A stretch of 9,855 nt of DNA from VRUE01 sp035698885. GTDB taxonomy: Bacteria > Actinomycetota > Thermoleophilia > Solirubrobacterales > 70-9. This document shows, piece by piece, positions 1 through 5,555 of this stretch. Location: assembly GCA_035698885.1 (NCBI GenBank), contig DASSBJ010000129.1, positions 1 to 9,855 on the forward strand. Direction: 5' to 3'. Positions within the stretch are counted from its first letter, which is position 1. The number at the start of each line of letters is the position of its first letter. Made by a program: the position numbers and the translations under genes. The notes beneath the pieces are model-generated. The model was not told where the DNA came from. It was given only the letters and a program-made list of their open reading frames with translations, and did no database searches.

Positions 1-1389
1 GTCGTGCGGGGGTTCCGGGGGGAGTTCGCGAATCCGCCGGACCTGGTGGCGCTGCCGCGGGACGAGTCGGAGATCGAGGCGGTGCTGTCCTGGTGCGAGG
101 CGGAGGGGGCGGCCGCGATTCCGTTCGGCGGCGGGACGAGCGTCGTCGGCGGGGTCGAGGGGCGGCTGGGGGAGCGGCCGTTCGTGACGCTCGACCTGCG
201 ACGGCTGGACCGGGTGCTGGAGGTCGACGCGGAGTCCTTGGCGGCGCGGATCCAGGCGGGGGCGACCGGCCCCGGGCTGGAGGAGCAGTTGCGCGAGCAC
301 GGGCTGACCCTGCGCCACTTCCCGCAGTCGTTCGAGTACTCGACCCTCGGTGGCTGGATCGCCACGAGGGCGGGCGGCCACTTCGCGACGCTCTACACGC
401 ACATCGACGACCTGGTCGAGTCGGTGCGGGCGGTCACCCCTCGCGGGCTGTGGGAGAGCCGGCGGCTGCCGGGCTCCGGCGCCGGGCCCTCGCCGGACCG
501 GGCGCTGCTCGGCTCCGAGGGCATCCTCGGGGTGATCGCCGAGTCCTGGGTGCGGGTGCGCCCGCGGCCCGAGTTCAAGTCCTCCCGCGGGGTCGAGTTC
601 GACGACTTCCTCGCCGCGGCGGGCGCCGTGCGCGAGATCTCCCAAGCCGGCCTGCACCCGAGCAACTGCCGCCTGCTCGACGCGACGGAGGCGGGCATGA
701 CCGGCGCCGGCTCCGGCGAGCGGAGCCTGCTCGTCCTCGGCTTCGAGTCCCCCCACCACCCGGTCGACGATCCGATGAACCTGGCGCTTGCGATCGCCCG
801 CGACCACGGCGGCACCCCCAACGCCCCGCCGACGGGACTCAGGCGTCCAAATGGCGGACGTTCCAGGCCCGTAGGCGGGGAGGAGGGGGGTGCGGTGGGG
901 GCGTGGCGCTCGGCGTTCCTGCTGGCGCCGTACCTGCGCGACACGTTCGTCGCCTGCGGGGTGCTCTCGGAGACCTTCGAGACGGCTGTCACCTGGGACC
1001 GCTTCGAGGGGTTCCACGCGGCGACGATCGACGCGGTGCGCCGCAAGGTCGCCGAGGTTTGCGACGCGCCCGCCGACGGCCCCGGCTCGCCGCGCGTCAG
1101 CTGCCGCTTCACCCACGTCTACCCCGACGGCCCGGCACCCTACTTCACCGTGATGGCCCCGGCCGTGCGCGGCGGCGAGGTCGCGCAGTGGGACGAGATC
1201 AAGGCCGCCGCTTCGGAGGCGGTGATCGAAGGCGGCGGCACGATCACCCACCACCACGCCGTCGGCCGCGACCACCGTCCCTGGTATGACCGCCAGCGCC
1301 CGGCGACCTTCGCCGCGGCCCTCCGCGCCGCCAAGCATGAGCTCGACCCGGCCGCGATGCTGAATCCCGGCGTGCTGATCGACCCTTAG
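1..1389 (+). CDS. FAD-linked oxidase, alkyldihydroxyacetonephosphate synthase-like (5' end outside window)
   Basis: Flavoprotein of the VAO/FAD_binding_4 superfamily, closest in motif pattern to alkyl-DHAP synthase (AGPS), which swaps the acyl chain of acyl-DHAP for a fatty alcohol in ether-lipid synthesis. Numbering from the GTG at position 4, the FAD pyrophosphate-binding loop PFGGGTSVVGG is at 40-50. An AGPS-like STLGGWIATRAGGH and a GSEGILGVI segment follow. A triple His (416-418, HHHAVG) matches the AGPS active-site HHH, and the C-terminus ends in the usual LDPAAMLNPG. The frame is open through the first base, and homologues carry several tens more N-terminal residues, so the true start lies upstream; the GTG at 4 is probably internal. 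Residues about 277-290 are encoded by an odd palindromic stretch (see separate entry). The physiological substrate is not proven; another FAD-linked oxidase role is possible. Confidence 0.88.
   Translation, partial: VVRGFRGEFANPPDLVALPRDESEIEAVLSWCEAEGAAAIPFGGGTSVVGGVEGRLGERPFVTLDLRRLDRVLEVDAESLAARIQAGATGPGLEEQLREHGLTLRHFPQSFEYSTLGGWIATRAGGHFATLYTHIDDLVESVRAVTPRGLWESRRLPGSGAGPSPDRALLGSEGILGVIAESWVRVRPRPEFKSSRGVEFDDFLAAAGAVREISQAGLHPSNCRLLDATEAGMTGAGSGERSLLVLGFESPHHPVDDPMNLALAIARDHGGTPNAPPTGLRRPNGGRSRPVGGEEGGAVGAWRSAFLLAPYLRDTFVACGVLSETFETAVTWDRFEGFHAATIDAVRRKVAEVCDAPADGPGSPRVSCRFTHVYPDGPAPYFTVMAPAVRGGEVAQWDEIKAAASEAVIEGGGTITHHHAVGRDHRPWYDRQRPATFAAALRAAKHELDPAAMLNPGVLIDP
832..872. repeat. Imperfect palindrome inside the FAD oxidase gene, possible in-frame miniature insert
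   Basis: ACGGG (832-836) pairs with CCCGT (868-872), GG (842-843) with CC (863-864), and CGTCC (844-848) with GGACG (856-860). The loop is AAATGGC and there are unpaired internal loops. The stretch encodes T277-V290 of the oxidase, with codons rare in this gene (GGA twice, AGG twice, CGT twice, CCA, AAT, GTA), whereas flanking codons nearly all end in G or C. It falls in a variable linker between conserved blocks, just before GAWRSAFLLAPYLRD. The pairing and codons are seen directly; that it is an inserted repeat is inference. Confidence 0.5.
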
Positions 1390-1414
1390 GGGCAGTGCGA
1401 CCGGCCGGCGGCGT

Positions 1415-1420
1415 TACCCT
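1415..1420 (+). promoter_or_regulatory. Possible -10 box (TACCCT) ahead of the UbiA-family gene
   Basis: TACCCT fits the TANNNT pattern of actinobacterial -10 elements and sits in the 78-base gap between the FAD oxidase stop and the UbiA-family ATG. An A at 1427 would be a natural transcription start, giving a leader of about 41 bases. No convincing -35 hexamer is visible, and the leader has no clear Shine-Dalgarno. Weak on its own. Confidence 0.25.
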
Positions 1421-1467
1421 TTCGCGACCCGCCCGCCTCCGGGCGCCCACCCGCCAGCGCATCGACG

Positions 1468-2409
1468 ATGGAAACGATCACCTCGGAGCACCCGACCATC
1501 CCCGCCGGACAGCCGGAAGAACCCGTCGTCCCGCGGCGCACGCCCGCCCGGGCGGCGCTGAAGACCGCGCGCCCGCAGGAGTGGATCAAGAACCTCTTCG
1601 TCTTCGCCGGGCTGCTGTTCTCCGGCAAGTTCAACCAGTCCCATGAGGTGCTCGAGGCGACGCTGACCTTCATCGCCTTCTGCGCGATCTCCAGCGCCGG
1701 CTACTACGTCAACGACATGCTCGACGTCGAGCTCGACCGCAGGCACCCGAAGAAGCGCTATCGCCCACTGGCCGCCGGCGAGCTGTCGCAGAGCGCCGCG
1801 ATGGCGATCGCCCCGGCTCTCGCAGTCGTCGCGATCGCGATCGGCTTCGCCGCGGTCAACTGGCAGGTCGGCCTGATGGTGGTCGGCTACGGAGCGGCGC
1901 AGATGGCCTACAGCCTCGGGCTCAAGCAGGTGGTGATCATCGACGTGATGACGCTCTCGGGGCTCTTCATCCTGCGCGTGGCCGCCGGCGCCAGCGCCGT
2001 CGACGCGCACGCCTCGGAATGGCTGCTGCTCTGCACCGGCATGCTCGCGCTCTTCCTCGGCTTCACCAAGCGGCGCCAGGAGGCGGTCTCGGAGCTGCAC
2101 GAAGGCACCAGCAGCCGCCCCGTCCTGGAGCATTACTCGCTGCCCTTCCTGGACCAGATGGTCGCCCTGGTCACCACCGGAACGGTGATCAGCTACTCGA
2201 TCTACGCCGTCAGCTCGCCGATCGTCGGCAACAAGATGATGTGGACGATCCCGCCGGTCGTCTACGTGATCTTCCGCTACCTCTACCTGATCTACGACCG
2301 CGCCGACGACCGCTCGATCGCGGCGATGGTCTCGCGGGACAGGGGCATGGTCGCCGGCGGCGCGACCTGGGTCGTCGTCGCCTTCGCCCTGCTCTACATC
2401 TTCAAGTGA
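1468..2409 (+). CDS. UbiA-family prenyltransferase, decaprenyl-phosphate phosphoribosyltransferase-like
   Basis: Polytopic membrane protein of 313 residues. In mycobacteria the closest-looking family (Rv3806c, EC 2.4.2.45) transfers 5-phosphoribose from PRPP to decaprenyl phosphate, the first committed step towards the arabinose donor DPA. Residues 1-30 are polar and Pro-rich, followed by RPQEWIKN (35-42), typical of this branch. The first Asp-rich motif is N82-D83-x2-D86-x3-D90 followed by HPKKRYRPLAAGE (93-105). The second is YSLGLKQVVIIDV (148-160). The rest is hydrophobic helices, ending in a short FK tail. The ATG at 1468 is the best start seen, but it has no Shine-Dalgarno. The gene follows the FAD oxidase on the same strand and converges on a minus-strand gene 16 bases beyond its stop. 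A polyprenyl-phosphate pentose role is inferred; other UbiA substrates cannot be excluded. Confidence 0.86.
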   Translation: METITSEHPTIPAGQPEEPVVPRRTPARAALKTARPQEWIKNLFVFAGLLFSGKFNQSHEVLEATLTFIAFCAISSAGYYVNDMLDVELDRRHPKKRYRPLAAGELSQSAAMAIAPALAVVAIAIGFAAVNWQVGLMVVGYGAAQMAYSLGLKQVVIIDVMTLSGLFILRVAAGASAVDAHASEWLLLCTGMLALFLGFTKRRQEAVSELHEGTSSRPVLEHYSLPFLDQMVALVTTGTVISYSIYAVSSPIVGNKMMWTIPPVVYVIFRYLYLIYDRADDRSIAAMVSRDRGMVAGGATWVVVAFALLYIFK

Positions 2410-2426
2410 GCCCTCGCGGGTCGCTC
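2408..2426. terminator. Small stem between convergent stops, weak bidirectional terminator candidate
   Basis: GAGC (2408-2411) pairs with GCTC (2423-2426), and CC (2412-2413) with GG (2419-2420), with TC bulged. The stem overlaps the stop codons of both the UbiA-family gene and the 102-residue minus-strand gene. There is no U-tract on either side, so factor-independent termination is doubtful. Confidence 0.2.
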
Positions 2427-2734
2427 TAGGAGCTGACCGGCAGGTCCGAGCGCAGCTCGGTCTTGCCATTGCGCTGGAACTGGAGATCGATCGTCTCGTT
2501 CTTGCGGTAGGTGCCGAAGAGGCCGAGGTACATCGCCAGCCAGCGGCCGGTGCCGACCTTCTCCTTGACGATCTCGCGAGTGAAGACGAGCTCGCCGGCG
2601 CGGACCTCGTAGTCGGCGCCCTCGCTCTGCCGCACGCCGTTGACGAAGACGGCGTAGGGGGCTTCGGCGCCGGCCGGCAGCTTCACCCGCCGCCCGGCCG
2701 CGTAGCTGCCCTTGGGGATCTCCGTTTCGCTCAT
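2426..2734 (-). CDS. Conserved-looking hypothetical protein, 102 residues
   Basis: I do not recognise a named family. The protein is soluble, with no signal peptide or clear membrane helix. It has a beta-rich middle with a VNGVRQ turn (31-36) and DYEVRAGELVF (41-51), then a basic segment and GRWLAMYLGLFGTYRKNE (63-80), then another strand pair near the end. The coding frame looks genuine: it begins at an ATG preceded by AAGGAG (minus strand, 2752-2747) with 12-base spacing, and its third positions are GC-rich. The Shine-Dalgarno lies inside the 3' arm of a long hairpin that fills the gap to the upstream 112-residue gene, suggesting control of translation (inferred). It converges with the UbiA-family gene. 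The function is unknown. Confidence 0.72.
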   Translation of the reverse strand: MSETEIPKGSYAAGRRVKLPAGAEAPYAVFVNGVRQSEGADYEVRAGELVFTREIVKEKVGTGRWLAMYLGLFGTYRKNETIDLQFQRNGKTELRSDLPVSS

Positions 2735-2740
2735 CTCGTC

Positions 2741-2783
2741 GCGTGGCTCCTTTTTCGCCTATGTGACGCAAAAGGCGCCACGC
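2741..2783 (-). promoter_or_regulatory. Long hairpin sequestering the ribosome binding site of the 102-residue gene
   Basis: The 17-base arms 2741-2757 and 2767-2783 are complementary at 15 of 17 positions, with a 9-base loop (2758-2766). On the minus-strand transcript the 3' arm reads CGAAAAAGGAGCCACGC, so the AAGGAG Shine-Dalgarno is base-paired with the CCUUUU part of the 5' arm. The two mismatches are G opposite A. The 5' arm begins three bases after the TAA of the 112-residue gene, and the 3' arm ends six bases before the next ATG. A ribosome terminating on the upstream gene would be expected to disturb the 5' arm. There is no U-tract after the stem on either strand, which argues against a simple terminator. 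Confidence 0.6.
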
Positions 2784-2786
2784 AGG

Positions 2787-3125
2787 TTATTCCAGCGACT
2801 CGCGCACCGCGTCGAACGGCGTGTCGTAGGCGGTCGGATCGAGCTCCTCGCGCCGCACGCCGCCGCGAAACGGCACAAACGTCCCGTCGCCCCGCACGTC
2901 GACCCCGGCGACGACCCTGCGCGGCCATCGCCCGCCACTCAGCTGCAGCCGCGCATGAACCTGATCCGCAGGGGCGAAGTCCCGCAACGCCGACACGGCC
3001 TTCACCGGCCCCTCAGCCCGGATCCCCAACGCCAGCTCCCGCATCCGCGCCACGGCCTCGTCCAACCCTTCAAAGCTCTGATGAGAAACGTCGGACCCAT
3101 CCCGAACCGTCAGCTTCCAGTTCAT
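2787..3125 (-). CDS. Hypothetical protein, 112 residues
   Basis: I do not recognise a family. The small soluble protein starts MNWKLTVRDG and has a predicted helix around 20-35 (LDEAVARMRELALGIRAEG). A beta-rich part follows (about 54-95) with VHARLQLSGG and VVAGVDVRGDGTFVPF, then an acidic C-terminal tail. The ATG at 3125 has no Shine-Dalgarno, but a TAGGCT box lies exactly seven bases upstream, consistent with a leaderless transcript and supporting this start. It is followed by the 102-residue gene after a 52-base gap occupied by a strong hairpin, so the two may form a unit. Coding status rests on the intact frame, GC-rich third positions and the promoter geometry, not on a known motif. Confidence 0.66.
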   Translation of the reverse strand: MNWKLTVRDGSDVSHQSFEGLDEAVARMRELALGIRAEGPVKAVSALRDFAPADQVHARLQLSGGRWPRRVVAGVDVRGDGTFVPFRGGVRREELDPTAYDTPFDAVRESLE

Positions 3126-3132
3126 GCGAGTG

Positions 3133-3138
3133 AGCCTA
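3133..3138 (-). promoter_or_regulatory. TANNNT -10 box (TAGGCT) for the 112-residue gene, leaderless layout
   Basis: Read on the minus strand, TAGGCT is followed by seven bases (3132-3126) and then ATG. TANNNT about seven bases ahead of the first codon is the established layout of leaderless actinobacterial promoters. No -35 match is evident. Upstream lies a C-rich tract on this strand (a G-rich run at 3149-3167 on the plus strand). Confidence 0.42.
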
Positions 3139-3182
3139 CGGCCGGTTAGGAGGTGGTGGGGGGTGGGTCCCCGGGCGCGGTT

Positions 3183-4532
3183 CTAGGCCCCCCGCCGAGG
3201 CCGTTTCGGCCGCCGGGCCGGCGGGCCGACGATTTTCTCCGGCCCCTCGCGATCGTCGAGCGCCACGTACTGGCGCTCGCGGTGGCCGGTGTAGATCTGG
3301 CGCGGACGGGCGATTTTCTGCTCCGGGTCGTCCTTCATCTCCATCCACTGCGCCACCCAGCCGGCCGTGCGCGGGATCGCGAACAGCAGCGTGAACATCT
3401 CGGTCGGGATCTCCAGCGCCTCGTAGATGATCCCCGAGTAGTAGTCGACGTTGGGGTAGAGCTTGCGCGAGGTGAAGTACTCGTCGGCGAGCGCCTGCTT
3501 CTCCAGCTCGCGGGCGATCTCGATCACCGGGTTGTACTCGGTCGCCTCGAAGACCTCCTCCATGTGCTGCTGGATGATCCGCGCCCGCGGATCGTAGTTC
3601 TTGTACACCCGGTGGCCGAAGCCCATCAGTTTCTCTTCGCGGTTCTTCACCCGCTCGAGGAAGCCCGGGATGTTGTCGACCGAGCCGATCCGCCGCAGCA
3701 TCCGCAGCACCGCCTCGTTGGCGCCGCCGTGCAGCGGCCCGTAGAGCGCCGCGACGCCCGCCGCGACCGCGGAGTAGGGATCGACGTCGGAGGAGCCGAC
3801 GCCGCGCACCGCATTGGTCGAGCAGTTCTGTTCGTGGTCGGCGTGGAGGATGAAGAGCACGTCGAGCGCCTTCGAGAGCGCCGGTTTCGGCACGTGCTTG
3901 GCTTCGGTCTTCTTGAACATCATCGAGAGGAAGTTCTCGGCGAAGTTGAGGTCGTTGTCCGGGTAGACGTAGGGAAGGCCCATGTTGTGCCGGTAGGAGA
4001 AGGCGGCCAGGGTCGGCACCTTGGCGATCAACCGCACCGCCGCCATGTAGCGCTCTTCGGAGTCTTCGGTGTGCTTGGCGTCCGGGTAGAAGGTGGAGAG
4101 CGCGCCGACCCCCGCGAGCAGCATCCCCATCGGGTGCGCGTCGTAGCGGAAGCCCTCGAAGAAGTGCTTGAGGTCCTCGTGGACGAAGGTGTGGTGGGTG
4201 ATGTCGTAGACCCAGCGATCGAGCTGCGGGCCGGTCGGCAGCTCGCCGAAGATCAGCAGGTAGGCGACCTCGAGGAAGCTGGAGCGCTCGCAGAGCTGCT
4301 CGATCGAGTAGCCGCGGTGTTCGAGGATCCCCGCTTCGCCGTCGATGAAGGTGATCGCCGAGCGGCAGGACGCCGTGTTGGTGAACGCCGGGTCATACGA
4401 CAGCATGCCGAATTCGTCCTCGTCGACCTTGAGCTGGCGCAGGTCCATCGCCCGCACCGTCCCGTCCACGATCGGCAGCTCATACGTCTTGCCGGTGCGG
4501 TTGTCGGTGACGGTCAGGGTCTCGCTCGCCAT
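3183..4532 (-). CDS. gltA: Citrate synthase, type II (bacterial hexameric type)
   Basis: Cytoplasmic TCA-cycle enzyme condensing oxaloacetate and acetyl-CoA to citrate. From the ATG at 4532 it is 449 residues. The E. coli catalytic trio H264, H305 and D362 corresponds to H268 (GPLHGGANEA), H307 (GFGHRVYKNYDPRA) and D363 (NVDYYSGI). HADHEQN at 230-236 and R316 in YDPRA are the oxaloacetate-contacting positions. An in-frame ATG four codons upstream (4544) is an alternative start; neither has a clear Shine-Dalgarno, and the family usually begins near MSETLTV. The protein is about 20 residues longer than E. coli GltA because of a Pro/Arg-rich basic C-terminal tail (about 427-449). It lies 38 bases (26 from the ATG at 4544) downstream of the PfkB kinase stop on the same strand, so it is probably co-transcribed. 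The frame stays open upstream to about 5090, but that is a GC artefact. Confidence 0.96.
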   Translation of the reverse strand: MASETLTVTDNRTGKTYELPIVDGTVRAMDLRQLKVDEDEFGMLSYDPAFTNTASCRSAITFIDGEAGILEHRGYSIEQLCERSSFLEVAYLLIFGELPTGPQLDRWVYDITHHTFVHEDLKHFFEGFRYDAHPMGMLLAGVGALSTFYPDAKHTEDSEERYMAAVRLIAKVPTLAAFSYRHNMGLPYVYPDNDLNFAENFLSMMFKKTEAKHVPKPALSKALDVLFILHADHEQNCSTNAVRGVGSSDVDPYSAVAAGVAALYGPLHGGANEAVLRMLRRIGSVDNIPGFLERVKNREEKLMGFGHRVYKNYDPRARIIQQHMEEVFEATEYNPVIEIARELEKQALADEYFTSRKLYPNVDYYSGIIYEALEIPTEMFTLLFAIPRTAGWVAQWMEMKDDPEQKIARPRQIYTGHRERQYVALDDREGPEKIVGPPARRPKRPRRGA

Positions 4533-4570
4533 GGGGGCGGCCATTCTCGCAGCTTGCAGGCCTCGACTCG

Positions 4571-5494
4571 CTAACGCACCGGCAACGGCTCGAACTGCGT
4601 CATCTCGTGCAGCGTCGCGAAGCGCTCGTCGACCTCCTCGCGGGTCAATCGGGCGACCCGCTCGGTGCCGAACTCCTCGACGTTGAACGAGGCGAGCACC
4701 GTGCCGTAGCCCATCGCGCGCCGCAGGCAGGCTTCGTCGAGGTCGCCGTCGTGGCCGTCCAGGTAGCCGAGGAAGCCGCCGGCGAAGCTGTCGCCGGCCC
4801 CGGTCGGGTCGCGCACGTCCTCCAGCGGAAAGCCGGGCAGGGCGAAGAAGCGCTCCGCGGTGAACAGGGCGGCGCCGTACTCGCCCTGCTTGGCGACGAC
4901 GGCGCGCGGCCCATGCGCCATCGCCGCGCGCGCGGCCCGGGCCAGGTTCGACTCGCCGGTCAGCTGGCGCAGCTCGGCGTCGTTGAGGACCAGGCACTCG
5001 ACCTCGCCGATCGCCGCCAGCAGCGAGTCCTTCGCCGTCTCGATCCAGAGGTTCATCGAGTCGAGCGCGCTGAAGCGGGCGGCCTCGCACTGGCCGGCCA
5101 CCTGGCGCTGCAGGTCGGGCTGGATGTTGGCGAGGAAGAGGGTGTCGGCGGCCTTCGCCTCCTCGGAGAGCTTCGGCTCGAACTCGCCGAAGACGCCGAG
5201 CCGGGTCTCCTCGGTGTGGGCCACGTTGAGGTCGTACTCGTAGCGGCCGCGCCAGAAGAACGACTGCCCGCCGGGCACCTGCTCGATGTCGCCGGTACGC
5301 ACGCCGCGGTTCTCCAGCACCTCGAACTCGGCCGGGCCGAAGTCGTCGCCGACCGGCCCCACAGGGCGCACCTCGGTGAAGAAGCTGGCGGCGAGCGAGA
5401 AGTGGACCGCTGCACCCCCCAGCATCTTCTCGCGCTCCCCGAACGGGGTCTTCACGGCGTCGAAGGCGATCGATCCGACTACGGTCAGCGACAC
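4571..5494 (-). CDS. PfkB/ribokinase-family carbohydrate kinase
   Basis: ATP-dependent sugar or nucleoside kinase of the PfkB superfamily, 307 residues, cytoplasmic. The N-terminal substrate-side glycine motif is LGGAAVHFSLAASFF (25-39). NDAELRQLTG at 171-180 is the middle signature. The C-terminal DPTGAGDSFAGGF begins at D229, with D235 as the expected catalytic base and GAGD as the anion hole. The start is GTG at 5494, supported by GGGAG five bases upstream. Substrate cannot be read from the sequence: the subgroup with VGSIAFD...TPFGE at the N-terminus is widespread, and I know of no assigned substrate. It is the first gene of a likely two-gene unit with citrate synthase and is divergent from the acyltransferase across a 61-base gap. 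Confidence 0.92.
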   Translation of the reverse strand: MSLTVVGSIAFDAVKTPFGEREKMLGGAAVHFSLAASFFTEVRPVGPVGDDFGPAEFEVLENRGVRTGDIEQVPGGQSFFWRGRYEYDLNVAHTEETRLGVFGEFEPKLSEEAKAADTLFLANIQPDLQRQVAGQCEAARFSALDSMNLWIETAKDSLLAAIGEVECLVLNDAELRQLTGESNLARAARAAMAHGPRAVVAKQGEYGAALFTAERFFALPGFPLEDVRDPTGAGDSFAGGFLGYLDGHDGDLDEACLRRAMGYGTVLASFNVEEFGTERVARLTREEVDERFATLHEMTQFEPLPVR

Positions 5495-5555
5495 AACTTC
5501 TCCCTCATCTCGTGTTTACAGGTTTCAGTGCAAGCGGTCGGGGCATCGTAAAGAC
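5495..5555. promoter_or_regulatory. Divergent intergenic region between sugar kinase and acyltransferase
   Basis: These 61 bases must hold or border the promoters for both directions. The region is less GC-rich than its surroundings and contains GTTTAC (5514-5519) and GTAAAG (5548-5553), an imperfect inverted pair. TTTACA (5515-5520) is -35-like on the plus strand, and CATCGT (5544-5549) six bases before the acyltransferase GTG is a poor -10. The minus-strand Shine-Dalgarno GGGAG for the kinase lies next to 5494. No full promoter can be assigned. Confidence 0.3.

Noticed and set aside
1..600. Shift from G-ending to C-ending codons along the FAD oxidase as a sign of a mosaic gene
   Set aside because: The shift near 540-600 is gradual, motifs are continuous across it, and both halves fit one AGPS-like protein. 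Local strand composition drift is a sufficient explanation.
1414..2469. 351-codon minus-strand frame opposite the UbiA-family gene
   Set aside because: Rich in Asp, His, Arg and Glu with no domain, overlapping a clear membrane-protein gene on the plus strand.
3149..3167. G-rich run on the plus strand as a G-quadruplex element upstream of the 112-residue gene
   Set aside because: It has only two separable runs of three or more Gs, so it could form at best a two-tetrad structure. Such runs are expected by chance at this GC content.
3153..4574. Long plus-strand frame opposite citrate synthase
   Set aside because: Composition is Val/Arg/Asp/His-rich with no motif, as expected for the antisense frame of a GC-rich gene. 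The opposite strand encodes an unmistakable citrate synthase with all catalytic residues.
3183..5090. A single 635-codon minus-strand frame joining citrate synthase to upstream sequence
   Set aside because: The part upstream of 4544 is out of frame with, and overlaps, the well-supported PfkB kinase gene. It has low-complexity Arg/Gly/Ala composition and no domain. It is open only because stops are rare in GC-rich DNA.
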